In this document: piece by piece, positions 16,794 through 24,913 of the stretch | Position numbering within the stretch: the stretch's first letter is position 1 | Layout: each line of letters begins with the position of its first letter | DNA from: a virus | Virus record (IMG/VR): IMGVR_UViG_3300026473_000779 | Span: 1-41,685 of that record | Length of the DNA stretch: 41,685 nt | Strand: one strand, 5' to 3' | The notes under the pieces: generated by a model | Told to the model about the DNA's origin: nothing | Seen by the model: the letters and a program-made list of their open reading frames with translations, nothing else | Databases searched by the model: none | Program-made: the position numbers and the translations under genes

Positions 16794-17275
16794 ACCACCT
16801 GCAATTGCAGCAAGCTGCGCTGCCGGACCTCTCCGTGAGCCAGATCAGCCGTCTGCCCAAAGACCAGCTGGCCCATTTCAGCAACGCGGTGCAGCAGCTT
16901 AATGACTGGACGGTGCAGATGCGTGGCCGGATCAACCGGGCCATGGAAATCCGCTACGCCGATCAGATCTGCCACGCAGAAAACCATGGTCAGGAGGAAG
17001 CGGCCAGGTTCCGCATCGATGACGGTGACTTGCAGATCGATGTCTCGCAACCCAAAGAAATCGTCTGGGACCAGCAGCACCTGTCCCAGATCGCCGAACG
17101 GATGGTGGTGGCCGGTGATCGGGTGCAGGACTTCATGCAGGTCCAGTTTTCGGTGAGCGAGCAGGACTACGCCCGCTGGCACCCACTGCTGCGCGCGGCA
17201 TTCCAGCCCGCCCGCAAAGAGCTGATCACCGAACCCACCTTCCAGATCCGCTGGGTCGGCGAAGTTCAGCTTTGA
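16790..17275 (+). CDS. phage replication-module protein, unknown function
   Basis: The 161-residue product starts at an ATG overlapping the previous stop as ATGA. Its N-terminal half is helical (LPKDQLAHFSNAVQQLNDWT) and the rest mixed. No catalytic motif or named domain is evident to me. It is acidic and soluble. The tight packing with the HTH protein before and the ssDNA-binding-like protein after places it in early phage DNA metabolism. Confidence 0.7.
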   Translation: MNHLQLQQAALPDLSVSQISRLPKDQLAHFSNAVQQLNDWTVQMRGRINRAMEIRYADQICHAENHGQEEAARFRIDDGDLQIDVSQPKEIVWDQQHLSQIAERMVVAGDRVQDFMQVQFSVSEQDYARWHPLLRAAFQPARKELITEPTFQIRWVGEVQL

Positions 17276-17331
17276 GCGGACGGCCCTTTGGAAAAACCAG
17301 AACACAACCCCACACAACAGGAAAACCTTCA

Positions 17332-18060
17332 ATGAACCACGACAGCTACAACCAGGCCGCAACCTATGGCCAATCTTCGACCCACGGCGCCCCGGGTGCA
17401 TGGTGCGACTTCAATGACGCCGATGCCCAGCAAGGCGAGTTCAACCTGATCCCCAAAGGCACTCAGGCCCTGGTGCGCATGGCCATCAAACCCGGCGGCT
17501 ATGACGATGCCAGCCGGGGCTGGACGGGCGGCTACGCCACGGCATCTGATGAAACCGGTGCCGTGTTCCTGTCCTGCGAGTTCGTGCTGCTCACAGGCCC
17601 GTTTGCCAAGCGCAAGATCTGGAGCAATGTCGGTCTGCATTCCAACAAGGGGCCGACCTGGGCGCAGATGGGCCGCAGCTTCATCAAGGCAGTGCTCAAC
17701 AGTTCACGCAATATCCACCCTGATGACGGCTCCCCTGAGGCGCAGCGTGCCCGCCAGATCCGCAGCTTCGGGGACCTCGATGGTGCCGAATTCGCAGCCC
17801 GGATCGGTATCGAGAAGGATGGCCAGGGCGAGTACCGCAACATCATCCGGCTGGTGATTGAGCCCGATCACAAGGAATACGCAGAGCTGATGCAGGCCAA
17901 ACTGCAACGCGATGGTGGCATGGGCGGGGGCTCTGGTGGGGGCTCCGGTGGAGCTCCGGCAATGGCCTCTCCTGCATCGGCGGCTCCAGCTCCACAGCCG
18001 GGGAACACTTACACCCCCCGCCCTGGTAATGCGCAGTCGCGGCCTGCATGGGCGCAGTGA
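17332..18060 (+). CDS. putative phage single-stranded DNA-binding-like protein
   Basis: The ATG at 17332 follows ACAGGAAA, giving 242 residues. The first 170 residues look like a beta-rich domain (FNLIPKGTQALVRMAIKPGG, then SCEFVLLTGPFAKRKIWSNV). The C-terminal 60 residues are low-complexity, rich in glycine, serine, proline and alanine, ending RPAWAQ. This architecture, a compact domain with a flexible Gly/Pro tail, upstream of the primase, resembles phage DUF669-type or other ssDNA-binding proteins. The usual acidic C-terminal tip of bacterial SSB is lacking. The assignment rests on architecture and context. Confidence 0.6.
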   Translation: MNHDSYNQAATYGQSSTHGAPGAWCDFNDADAQQGEFNLIPKGTQALVRMAIKPGGYDDASRGWTGGYATASDETGAVFLSCEFVLLTGPFAKRKIWSNVGLHSNKGPTWAQMGRSFIKAVLNSSRNIHPDDGSPEAQRARQIRSFGDLDGAEFAARIGIEKDGQGEYRNIIRLVIEPDHKEYAELMQAKLQRDGGMGGGSGGGSGGAPAMASPASAAPAPQPGNTYTPRPGNAQSRPAWAQ

Positions 18061-18072
18061 TGGCGGCTGTGC

Positions 18073-18495
18073 ATGAAATGCTGGGTGTGTTCTCGTCAGG
18101 CCAAAGGCTTCGGTCATGTGGATCTGCGCTTCAAGGTGGGGCACCCCAAGCGGTATCCCATCGACTGGATCTTTTGCTCACTGCGCTGTCAGGCCTGTTT
18201 CCACCGGCTGTACGCGGCCGGTGTGCGGGCACTCGAGCGCGAGAGCACTTTGCCAATGGGAGCTGGCGTGATTGATCCGACTGATGCCGAATTGGCCGCC
18301 ATGCAGCAGTGCCTCAAGCCACTGGGCGAGGCCGCCGGTGAAATCGGTATGGACCGACCACTGTCGAGCTACACCCAGCAAGAGGCCCTGCGGCTGATCA
18401 ATGCCGTGGTCACGACCTATGTCGAGGCCATGGTCCAAGAACACGAGCGCAGCAAGTACCCACCTGTTCGCATGCAACTGGATCAATCGCCATAG
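18073..18495 (+). CDS. DUF6511-family zinc-binding phage protein
   Basis: The 140-residue protein begins MKCWVCSRQAKGFGHVD and continues with KRYPIDWIFCSLRCQACFH, giving two metal-binding pairs (C3, C6 and two cysteines near residues 37-41) as in DUF6511 phage proteins. The C-terminal half is helical. It sits between the ssDNA-binding-like protein and the primase, the usual setting for this family. Function is not known; a small zinc protein assisting replication or host takeover is a guess. Confidence 0.78.
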   Translation: MKCWVCSRQAKGFGHVDLRFKVGHPKRYPIDWIFCSLRCQACFHRLYAAGVRALERESTLPMGAGVIDPTDAELAAMQQCLKPLGEAAGEIGMDRPLSSYTQQEALRLINAVVTTYVEAMVQEHERSKYPPVRMQLDQSP

Positions 18496-18498
18496 AGA

Positions 18499-18549
18499 CG
18501 ACTCTGAGTCGATTGCCCTGAATCCACCGCAGGACGCAGCGTCCTGCGG
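18499..18549. promoter_or_regulatory. two adjacent palindromes before the HTH/primase genes
   Basis: The 113-base gap 18496-18608 contains a 13-bp palindrome CGACTCTGAGTCG at 18499-18511. A stronger one at 18527-18549 has 11-bp arms CCGCAGGACGC and GCGTCCTGCGG around one central base, flanked by GAAT and ATTC. No T run follows, so termination is not obvious. They could be operators, an attenuator stem, or part of a replication origin. Confidence 0.55.
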
Positions 18550-18608
18550 ATTCCAACTTCTACCAACCAATGCGGGTGAACCAGATCACCTGCAGGGGAG
18601 ACTATTTC

Positions 18609-18899
18609 ATGAATGAACCTGAATCTTTGGCCTCGCCATTGAGCCTGCAAGCAGCAGGCGAGAACGACTTCAGCGATGAGCCGCTACTCACAGCCAAACG
18701 AGCATCCAAGGCGCTGAACCTGCCGCTGTACTACTTCACCAAAACTGCAAAGCGCAAAGCCCTGGGGTTGCCGTTTTACTGCGTGAATCGGTTGGTCCGC
18801 TTCAGATTGGGTGAGCTGCACCAGTGGCAGATTGCCTATGCCCACAAGCTGCTTGAAGAACAAGACGCAGCTCTCCAAGAGGGAGGTGCGCATGCTTGA
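18609..18899 (+). CDS. small DNA-binding-like protein ahead of the primase
   Basis: The ATG at 18609 follows CAGGGGAG, giving 96 residues; an upstream in-frame start at 18570 is less likely. Residues 30-80 (PLLTAKRASKALNLPLYYFT, then VRFRLGELHQWQ) resemble the wing-and-helix layout of excisionase-type HTH proteins. Its stop overlaps the primase start (GGTGCGCATGCTTGA), so the two are coupled. A replication initiator accessory or early regulator is possible. Confidence 0.68.
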   Translation: MNEPESLASPLSLQAAGENDFSDEPLLTAKRASKALNLPLYYFTKTAKRKALGLPFYCVNRLVRFRLGELHQWQIAYAHKLLEEQDAALQEGGAHA

Positions 18900-21210
18900 T
18901 TTCAACGATGCACCCACTTCGACCACGCGCAAAGCAGTGGGGGATGCCACCGAAGCCAATCGTGAAAAATCAGAAATCCGAACAGCCCTGAACGATCAGC
19001 TGGCCCTCCTGGCTGTGGATATCTGGCCTTCGGGCAGGCGCCGCCAGAACAAATACCTGGTGGGCGATGTGATGGGTGGTCCGGGCGACAGCCTGGAGTT
19101 GCTACTCTCTGGCCCCAAGGCCGGGCTGTGGACAGATCGGGCCACTGACGAGGGTGGAGACATCTTCGATCTGATCGCCCGCTACTACAGCCTCAATGTT
19201 CAGACCCAATTCCCGCAGGTTCTGGAGAAAGCCCGGGAATGGCTCGGCCGTGTCTCGGCCATGCCACCCAGCGCTGTGGCTGCAAGTAAGGCCAAGGCGC
19301 CAGTGGTCGATGAACTGGGACCGCCAACGGCTAAGTGGGACTACCAGGATTCCAGCGGCAAGCTCATCGCAGTGGTGTACCGGCACGACCCTGAGCCTGG
19401 ACGCAAGGAGTTCAGGCCTTGGGATGTGCGCCGCCGCAAGATGACGCCTCCTGAGCCACGTCCGCTGTACAACCAACCCGGCATGCTCAAGGCCGATCAG
19501 GTGGTTCTGGTCGAAGGAGAAAAGTGCGCCCAGGCCCTGCTCGAGTTCGGCGTGTGTGCCACCACGGCCATGCACGGTGCCAATGCGCCGGTTGAGAAAA
19601 CCGATTGGTCGCCGCTGTCTGGAAAGCATGTCCTCATCTGGCCCGATCGGGACAAGCCCGGTTGGCTGTACGCGGACCGTGCCTCGCAGGCCATCTTGCA
19701 GGCAGGGGCCAAGTCGTGCGCCATCTTGCAGCCTCCCGCAGAAAAGCCCGAGGGCTGGGATGTGGCCGATGCACTGACCGATGGCTTTGACATTGCCGGG
19801 TTTCTGGCCGTGGGCGAGCGTATGCCGATCACGCGTGAATTCGGTGCGAACGACATCGCCATGCCGATCGAGGGCATCGACTATTCCACCGAAGATGGGC
19901 TGGCTCTGGCGTTCTCGCACCAGTTCGCCGAGGACTGGCGTTACTGCGCCCCGTGGTCCAAATGGCTGGTCTGGAATGGCGTGCGCTGGAACGTGGACAA
20001 GCAGCTGTACATCATGCACCTGAGCCGCACGGTGTGCCGCAGCGCCGCCATGTTCGCTGAGACACCGCGCATGAAAGCCCGCATGGCCAGTGCAGCCACC
20101 ATCTCGGCCGTAGAGCGTCTTGTGCGATCTGACCCCCGGCAAAGCGCCACCGTTGAAGAATGGGATGCCAGTGCCTGGCTGCTCAACACGCCTGGCGGCA
20201 TTGTGGACCTGCGAACCGGCGCACGTGGACCGCACGACCGCGATCGCCGCATGACCAAGGTGACCACGGCCACGCCACAAGGCGAATGTCCGGTCTGGCG
20301 AAATTTCCTGGTCAACGTCACTGGGAGCGATCAAGAACTGCAGGACTACCTGCAGCGCGTGGTGGGCTATTGCTTGACGGGCGACCTGAGCACGCACGCA
20401 CTGTTTTTCCTCTATGGCACGGGGGCGAATGGCAAGTCGGTGTTCGTGAACGTGATCTCCACAGTGCTGGGCGACTATGCGGCCAATGCGCCCATGGACA
20501 CCTTCATGGAGTCGCGCACCGACCGTCACCCCACCGATCTTGCCGGTCTGCGCGGTGCCCGCTTCGTCTCGGCGACAGAAACCGAGCAGGGCAGACGCTG
20601 GAACGAGTCCAAGATCAAGGCGATCACGGGTGGTGACGACATCACGGCTCGCCTGATGCACCAGGACTTTTTCACCTACAGGCCGCAGTTCAAGCTACTG
20701 ATTGCCGGTAACCACAAGCCCGCGATCCGCAACATCGATGAGGCCATGCGCCGCCGCATGCACCTGATCCCTTTCACGATCACGGTCCCTCCAGAAAAGC
20801 GTGATCCGCTCCTGACCGAGAAGCTTCTGGCCGAGCGTGACGGCATCTTGGCCTGGGCGCTGGAGGGCTGCCTGCAGTGGAAGAAGCTGGGACTCAAGCA
20901 GCCCCAAAGCGTGGCCGAGGCGACCGAGGAGTACTTCGAGGCCGAAGACGCTATGGGCAGGTGGATCGCTGAGCGCTGCAACCAAGGGCCCAGCCACAAG
21001 GCCCTCACGGCCACGCTTTTCAACGACTGGAAGCAGTGGGCCGAGCTCAGTGGCGAGTACGTGGGCACCCAGCGCAGGTTCTCGGATGCCTTGCTGGCCA
21101 GGCGTCTGGAGAAGTGGCGCAACTCCATGGGCGTGCGTGGCTATGTGGGCCTTGACCTCAAACAGCCCACCTCGCTGCCTTCGCGCGCCTATCCCTACAA
21201 CGACGATTGA
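18892..21210 (+). CDS. phage primase-helicase (Toprim plus D5-N and SF3 helicase)
   Basis: The ATG at 18892 follows GAGGGAGG inside the preceding gene, giving 772 residues. A Toprim-like domain covers about 203-290, with VVLVEGEKCAQALLEFG as the glutamate motif and VLIWPDRDKPG as the DxD motif. A D5_N-type region follows from about 340. The SF3 helicase has Walker A YGTGANGKSVF near 508-518 and the AGNHKP sensor strand. The N-terminal zinc-ribbon of classical primases is replaced by a compact region (about 30-125) with LWTDRATDEGGDIFDLIARY, typical of P4-alpha-like proteins. It primes and unwinds phage DNA at replication start. Confidence 0.92.
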   Translation: MLDFNDAPTSTTRKAVGDATEANREKSEIRTALNDQLALLAVDIWPSGRRRQNKYLVGDVMGGPGDSLELLLSGPKAGLWTDRATDEGGDIFDLIARYYSLNVQTQFPQVLEKAREWLGRVSAMPPSAVAASKAKAPVVDELGPPTAKWDYQDSSGKLIAVVYRHDPEPGRKEFRPWDVRRRKMTPPEPRPLYNQPGMLKADQVVLVEGEKCAQALLEFGVCATTAMHGANAPVEKTDWSPLSGKHVLIWPDRDKPGWLYADRASQAILQAGAKSCAILQPPAEKPEGWDVADALTDGFDIAGFLAVGERMPITREFGANDIAMPIEGIDYSTEDGLALAFSHQFAEDWRYCAPWSKWLVWNGVRWNVDKQLYIMHLSRTVCRSAAMFAETPRMKARMASAATISAVERLVRSDPRQSATVEEWDASAWLLNTPGGIVDLRTGARGPHDRDRRMTKVTTATPQGECPVWRNFLVNVTGSDQELQDYLQRVVGYCLTGDLSTHALFFLYGTGANGKSVFVNVISTVLGDYAANAPMDTFMESRTDRHPTDLAGLRGARFVSATETEQGRRWNESKIKAITGGDDITARLMHQDFFTYRPQFKLLIAGNHKPAIRNIDEAMRRRMHLIPFTITVPPEKRDPLLTEKLLAERDGILAWALEGCLQWKKLGLKQPQSVAEATEEYFEAEDAMGRWIAERCNQGPSHKALTATLFNDWKQWAELSGEYVGTQRRFSDALLARRLEKWRNSMGVRGYVGLDLKQPTSLPSRAYPYNDD

Positions 21211-21222
21211 GAGAAAAACCTA

Positions 21223-21435
21223 ATGAAAAAGATTTCAAAAACACGACTGATTGCCAATTCTCCGACACAGCTGACTTGGTTGAACATTGGTTCTTTACGC
21301 GTGAACGCGTATACGGATAAGAGTTATGGATGTTTGGGTACGGCGACTGCGTCGGAGGCATTGTCAAACCCGGCATGCGCCGGCTTTGACTTCCCAGCGG
21401 CGCATCGGAATATTTCGTTTGGAGGGCAGGTATGA
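21223..21435 (+). CDS. possible small phage protein
   Basis: A 70-residue frame starts at ATG 21223 after a weak purine leader, 12 bases after the primase stop, and its stop overlaps the next start as ATGA. It has no recognised domain and contains a long near-palindrome, so it may instead be a structured leader. The coupling favours translation; the composition is mildly unusual, with several cysteines and glycines. Call it hypothetical. Confidence 0.42.
   Translation: MKKISKTRLIANSPTQLTWLNIGSLRVNAYTDKSYGCLGTATASEALSNPACAGFDFPAAHRNISFGGQV
21363..21390. repeat. 28-bp near-perfect palindrome
   Basis: Arms GTCAAACCCGGC (21363-21374) and GCCGGCTTTGAC (21379-21390) differ from perfect pairing at one position and enclose ATGC. 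The stem would be very stable in RNA. It lies inside a doubtful small reading frame between the primase and the next genes, so it could be an RNA processing or regulatory stem or a protein-binding site. Confidence 0.55.
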
Positions 21436-21662
21436 AGATCCCTCCAGCACGTTACCCATCGCCCCTTGGGCGCATGCAAGCCACTCCCATGGATGTCGAG
21501 ACCACCAAGCGCCAGGGGTGGCTCGAGCAGCACATCCTGGTCATCTCGGATGAGGACGAGCGTCTGGATTTTCTGGAGCGCCAGCTCATTCGCAGCATTG
21601 GCGAGCGGCTCTATGGTCAAGGCCATGGCCAAGGTCACCCCAAGGGAGGTCGCCATGGTTGA
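21432..21662 (+). CDS. small phage protein of unknown function
   Basis: The 76-residue product starts at an ATG overlapping the previous stop and ends eight bases into the next gene. It has an acidic amphipathic centre (EQHILVISDEDERLDFLERQ) and a Gly/His-rich tail (YGQGHGQGHPKGGRHG). The tail could bind metal, or may simply be coding drift near the ribosome site of the following gene. No family is recognised. Confidence 0.58.
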   Translation: MKIPPARYPSPLGRMQATPMDVETTKRQGWLEQHILVISDEDERLDFLERQLIRSIGERLYGQGHGQGHPKGGRHG

Positions 21663-22050
21663 TGCCTGGACAGTCGAGACGGTGGCAGACCGATTTGTCG
21701 ATGCAGCCAGAACGGCCAGGCGCCTGCCACGCGTGATGGTGCAGGGCTACGCCAGCACCTGGCCCATCGTGATCCTGCCAGGCGATGCCTACCCGGATCC
21801 GCACAAGGTGTACCGATTGCCGCCCCCGTCCCCCAAGGATGTGGAGCGCATGCTCGAAGTGATGCGCTGGGTGCAGATGCTCGAGCTCGATGAGCGCCAC
21901 CTGGTGTGGATGCGGGCCAAGCGCTTTGACTGGGTGGAGATCAGCAAGCGCTTTGCCTGTGACCGCACCACGGCGTGGAGACGCTGGAAGCGGGACATGC
22001 AGGTGGTGGCTGATCTGCTCAACCGGCAGGCCCAGTCACCGCAAAAGTGA
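21655..22050 (+). CDS. DUF6362-like phage protein with HTH-type C-terminus
   Basis: The ATG at 21655 follows AAGGGAGG, giving 131 residues; the frame is open further left without signals. The N-terminus (MVDAWTVETVADRFVDAART) and the C-terminal helix-turn-helix-like stretch (DWVEISKRFACDRTTAWRRW) match what I know of DUF6362 phage proteins. These lie late in early-gene clusters of HK97-like phages and may act as late regulators or terminase-associated factors. DNA binding is likely from the HTH; the function is not established. Confidence 0.72.
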   Translation: MVDAWTVETVADRFVDAARTARRLPRVMVQGYASTWPIVILPGDAYPDPHKVYRLPPPSPKDVERMLEVMRWVQMLELDERHLVWMRAKRFDWVEISKRFACDRTTAWRRWKRDMQVVADLLNRQAQSPQK

Positions 22051-22074
22051 GGCCTGGCATCTGGAGAGGAAATT

Positions 22075-22150
22075 AGCGTGTTTTGGCGGTCATGAGCGGC
22101 GCTATTGACGTTCAAGCGTGAATGCGCGGTTTTTGAGGCCAAAACACGCT
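22075..22150. repeat. 13-bp inverted repeat with 50-base interior and nested stem
   Basis: AGCGTGTTTTGGC (22075-22087) and GCCAAAACACGCT (22138-22150) are perfect inverted copies. Inside them GCGC pairs at 22099-22102 and 22124-22127 and TTCA/TGAA forms a small hairpin at 22111-22122. The whole can fold into a long branched stem as RNA or extruded DNA. It follows the last early gene, so a complex terminator, a small structured RNA or an origin element are all possible. Confidence 0.6.
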
Positions 22151-22209
22151 GCAACATTTCGCCGATTTGCAGCTACATTTTCATCTACGGTGGACAAACG
22201 AGTGCAAAG

Positions 22210-22297
22210 ACAGTGATGACAGTCGCACACAGTCGATGACACCTCGAAACTTCCCCGAAACAGTCGAGGAATAGTCAAAGACAGTCGATGACATCGA
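22210..22297. repeat. helically phased ACAGTCG repeat array
   Basis: ACAGTCG occurs at 22219, 22229, 22260 and 22281, with related heptamers at 22210 (ACAGTGA) and 22271 (ATAGTCA). Spacings are 9-11 bases or multiples of about 10.5. ACAGTCGATGACA is perfectly repeated at 22229-22241 and 22281-22293. Such phasing puts every copy on one face of the helix, as in iterons or cooperative operators. The binding protein is unknown; neighbours include a DUF6362-like protein and a ParB-fused methyltransferase. Confidence 0.6.
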
Positions 22298-22315
22298 CGT
22301 CTTCTGACGATGTCA
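22289..22315. terminator. 8-bp stem at the end of the repeat array
   Basis: TGACATCG (22289-22296) and CGATGTCA (22308-22315) are perfect inverted copies with an 11-base loop. The right side abuts the end of a small leftward gene at 22321. No T run follows on the plus strand; on the minus strand it follows the stop directly and could be a weak terminator for that gene, or part of the repeat array. Confidence 0.4.
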
Positions 22316-22320
22316 GACCC

Positions 22321-22542
22321 CTATCGATGAACTTCGATTTCTCCGGACTCCTGGTACTCCACCAGCTTTTCCAGCGGCATGTACACAGACGGCTTTCCCT
22401 CCCGGAAAACCTCCAGACGTCCATGAACTTCTGATCCCACTTCGTAGGTCCCTGCAACCAGCGGCGTAAAGCCTGCTCCGGATGCGGTGGCCTCTGTCGG
22501 GCTTTTGCGGGCCAGAACCCCGCGAACTACTTTGATTTGCAC
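22321..22542 (-). CDS. small leftward phage protein, unknown
   Basis: The frame gives about 73 residues from a GTG at 22542; a TTG at 22569 would add nine residues. It reads (after the start) QIKVVRGVLARKSPTEATAS and later YMPLEKLVEYQESGEIEVHR, with soluble, plausible protein composition and no known domain. It is divergent from the ParB-methyltransferase gene, with 44 bases between starts. No strong ribosome site is present, so confidence is moderate. Confidence 0.5.
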   Translation of the reverse strand: MQIKVVRGVLARKSPTEATASGAGFTPLVAGTYEVGSEVHGRLEVFREGKPSVYMPLEKLVEYQESGEIEVHR

Positions 22543-22586
22543 TGCAGAACATTCTCGTTTTGCGGGCAATTTTACCGGTCACCCCC

Positions 22587-23846
22587 ATGAATCATCCTGA
22601 GATCCGTATGGTCCCAGTGGACGCGCTCGTCCCCTACGCACGCAATGCCCGAACCCACAGCGATGCCCAAGTGGCACAGATCGCGGCCTCGATCACTGAG
22701 TTCGGTTGGACCAACCCGATCCTCACGGATGGTGCCAAGGGCTTGATTGCTGGCCACGGTCGCTTGATGGCTGCGCGCAAGCTCGGTCTCAAGGAGGTGC
22801 CAGTCATTGAGCTGGGGCATCTGACGCCCGAGCAGAAGAAGGCATACATCCTGGCCGACAACCGTCTCGCCGAAAACGCTGGCTGGGACGAGGAACTGTT
22901 GAAACTCGAGTTGGCTGAACTCAAGGCGGCCGACTTTGATCTGGACCTGATGGGTTTCTCCGACAAGGAGCTCGAAGATCTGCTCAACGGCGACGAATCA
23001 GGCGGTGGTTTGACTGAGGATGACGCAATCCCAGAAGCACCAGTAGACCCGGTATCCAGACCTGGGGACTTGTGGATTCTCGGCAACCACCGCCTCCTTT
23101 GTGGCGACTCTACAGTCCTGTCGGATGTGGAGCGCCTCATGGGTGGCCAATTGGCCGACATGGCCTTCACCGATCCGCCTTACAACGTGGACTACGGCAA
23201 CAGCGCCAAGGACAAGATGCGCGGCAAAGACCGGCGCATCATGAACGACGATCTGGGAGAGGGGTTCTTCCAGTTCCTCTACGACGCCTGCTTGAACCTG
23301 CTCCTGGTCACCAAGGGTGCCTGCTACGTGTGCATGAGCTCGTCCGAGCTGCACACCTTGCAAAAGGCCTGGATCAAGGCAGGAGGCAAGTGGTCCACGT
23401 TCATCATCTGGGCAAAGAACACTTTCACGCTCGGGCGTGCGGATTACCAGCGACAGTACGAGCCCATCCTGTATGGCTGGAAACAGGGCACGGACCACTT
23501 CTGGTGCGGCGATCGCGATCAGTCAGACATCTGGAACTACAACAAGCCCCGGGTCAATGACCTGCACCCGACCATGAAGCCGGTCGAGCTGGTTGAGCGG
23601 GCAATCAAGAATTCCTCGAAGAGCCGGGACATCGTGCTGGACCTGTTTGGAGGTTCGGGCACCACCCTGATCGCCAGTGAGAAGACCGGGCGTCAGGCTC
23701 GCCTCATTGAGCTCGATCCCAGGTTCGTGGATGTGATCATCAAGCGCTGGGAGGACTACACCGGCCAGCAGGCGGTGCGCGAAGACGACGGGGTGAAGTT
23801 TTCTGAGGCCAGCGAAAAAGCGCTTCCCGATCCAGCTCCCCTATGA
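22587..23846 (+). CDS. ParB-domain fused N6-adenine DNA methyltransferase
   Basis: The 419-residue protein has a ParB-like domain at about residues 5-95, with IAGHGRLMAARKLG as its nucleotide-binding motif. A DNA N6-adenine or N4-cytosine methyltransferase domain follows, with DPPYNVDYG (196-204) as catalytic motif IV and VLDLFGGSGTT as motif I near the C-terminus. The DPPY-before-FGGSG order is that of beta-class enzymes. It probably modifies phage DNA to evade host restriction or to mark packaging or replication sites. This fusion is common in HK97-like phages close to the terminase genes. An upstream in-frame start at 22560 is less likely. Confidence 0.92.
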   Translation: MNHPEIRMVPVDALVPYARNARTHSDAQVAQIAASITEFGWTNPILTDGAKGLIAGHGRLMAARKLGLKEVPVIELGHLTPEQKKAYILADNRLAENAGWDEELLKLELAELKAADFDLDLMGFSDKELEDLLNGDESGGGLTEDDAIPEAPVDPVSRPGDLWILGNHRLLCGDSTVLSDVERLMGGQLADMAFTDPPYNVDYGNSAKDKMRGKDRRIMNDDLGEGFFQFLYDACLNLLLVTKGACYVCMSSSELHTLQKAWIKAGGKWSTFIIWAKNTFTLGRADYQRQYEPILYGWKQGTDHFWCGDRDQSDIWNYNKPRVNDLHPTMKPVELVERAIKNSSKSRDIVLDLFGGSGTTLIASEKTGRQARLIELDPRFVDVIIKRWEDYTGQQAVREDDGVKFSEASEKALPDPAPL

Positions 23847-23924
23847 CGGTGGGCCACATTTGCTTGCGTCAAAATCATGGGTAAGTCCAAGCCATGGACT
23901 TTTAAACCATGACCACAGACCGGC

Positions 23925-24422
23925 ATGTTCAATCTTCACTGCACCAAGAAGCTTCTCGATCGAATCAAGCCAAAGGTTGAAAACCCTCGGCAGGGAACAA
24001 CGCGTCTTGGCAGCTGGTATGCCACGGCGCTGTTTTGGAAACCTCAAATGGCACTTGTGGTCAATGAGCGAACGCTCTTGCCCGTGCTGCTTCCTTTGGC
24101 GCCAGCGGCAACGCTTGCGCAGCGATTCCCGGTAGCGTTGCGGGATGTCCTGCGTGCGCTGGATATGCCAGTCGAATTCATTGATTCGGAAATTGATGGC
24201 ATGAGTGAGGTGGTCTATGCCAAGACTGCTAACCGAAGCGTACTGGGCGTGATGAACGAGTTTGCGTACCTGGCAGAGGGGTACCGCGATCAAGATGTCT
24301 CATTCGATCCGATTGCGCTGTCCCTCAAATTGGCAGGTACACCTTGTGGCCCTCTCTACAAAGGTGCAGTCTTTCCGGACAAGGCTTTGCGTGAGTTGGT
24401 CCATGGTGGCCCGATTCATTGA
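23925..24422 (+). CDS. DUF6933 domain protein
   Basis: The 165-residue product begins MFNLHCTKKLLDRIKP and has LGSWYATALFWKPQMALVVN and LLPVLLPLAPAATLAQRFP, a pattern that I recognise as DUF6933. It is a soluble alpha/beta protein without a catalytic motif that I can defend. The family occurs widely in bacterial chromosomes and only at times in phages, so it is probably accessory cargo. Function is unknown. Confidence 0.78.
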   Translation: MFNLHCTKKLLDRIKPKVENPRQGTTRLGSWYATALFWKPQMALVVNERTLLPVLLPLAPAATLAQRFPVALRDVLRALDMPVEFIDSEIDGMSEVVYAKTANRSVLGVMNEFAYLAEGYRDQDVSFDPIALSLKLAGTPCGPLYKGAVFPDKALRELVHGGPIH

Positions 24423-24546
24423 CGCACTTCTAATCCAGATAGTCCTTTTTCCTCTCAGTTGTCCGAGAAATTCGAGTACAGAGCTGATTCGTTGAGAAGT
24501 ACAGCAATAAATCAAATATTTTTGATCTTTTCTTGTCTGCAACTGA

Positions 24547-24906
24547 TCAGCCCAGACGTGCCACATATCGACCATAGTCCGATCCAGATGGGTCGATAAA
24601 AAGGTAAGGGCGACCGGGCGCGTGCACTTCGACGCACAGCCTGCCATCTCCGTAATAGCCGCCCTTGCCCTGGAGCCAGTCGCGCGACTTGAGCAGGTTC
24701 TTGGCAAAGATGTCGAACTCAGCGGATTCCATCTCGCGCGTCTCGGTGATGTAGACGTCGCAATCCTCGCTGCCCGCGATCTCGGTCATGGTTGCAGGCT
24801 TGCGCCCAAAGGGAAGTCGGATGCCCAGTGCTTCGACTTCCATGTCTTTGCCATCGAAGTGGATGGTCATGGGTTTGCGTTCGATTGTGATGTTTATGGT
24901 TTTCAT
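24547..24906 (-). CDS. small phage protein, last gene of the DUF6900/DUF3489 operon
   Basis: The 119-residue product starts at ATG 24906 with GAGG eight bases upstream and lies eight bases after the DUF3489 stop. Beta-rich text (INITIERKPMTIHFDGKDME, then YLFIDPSGSDYGRYVARLG) suggests a compact fold. No family name comes to mind, although it is typical beside DUF3489 in proteobacterial phages and plasmids. Function is unknown. Confidence 0.72.
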   Translation of the reverse strand: MKTINITIERKPMTIHFDGKDMEVEALGIRLPFGRKPATMTEIAGSEDCDVYITETREMESAEFDIFAKNLLKSRDWLQGKGGYYGDGRLCVEVHAPGRPYLFIDPSGSDYGRYVARLG

Positions 24907-24913
24907 GTGAGCC

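Noticed and set aside
19102-20661. 519-codon leftward frame opposite the primase
   Set aside because: The rightward frame carries clear Toprim and helicase motifs, so this is a shadow.
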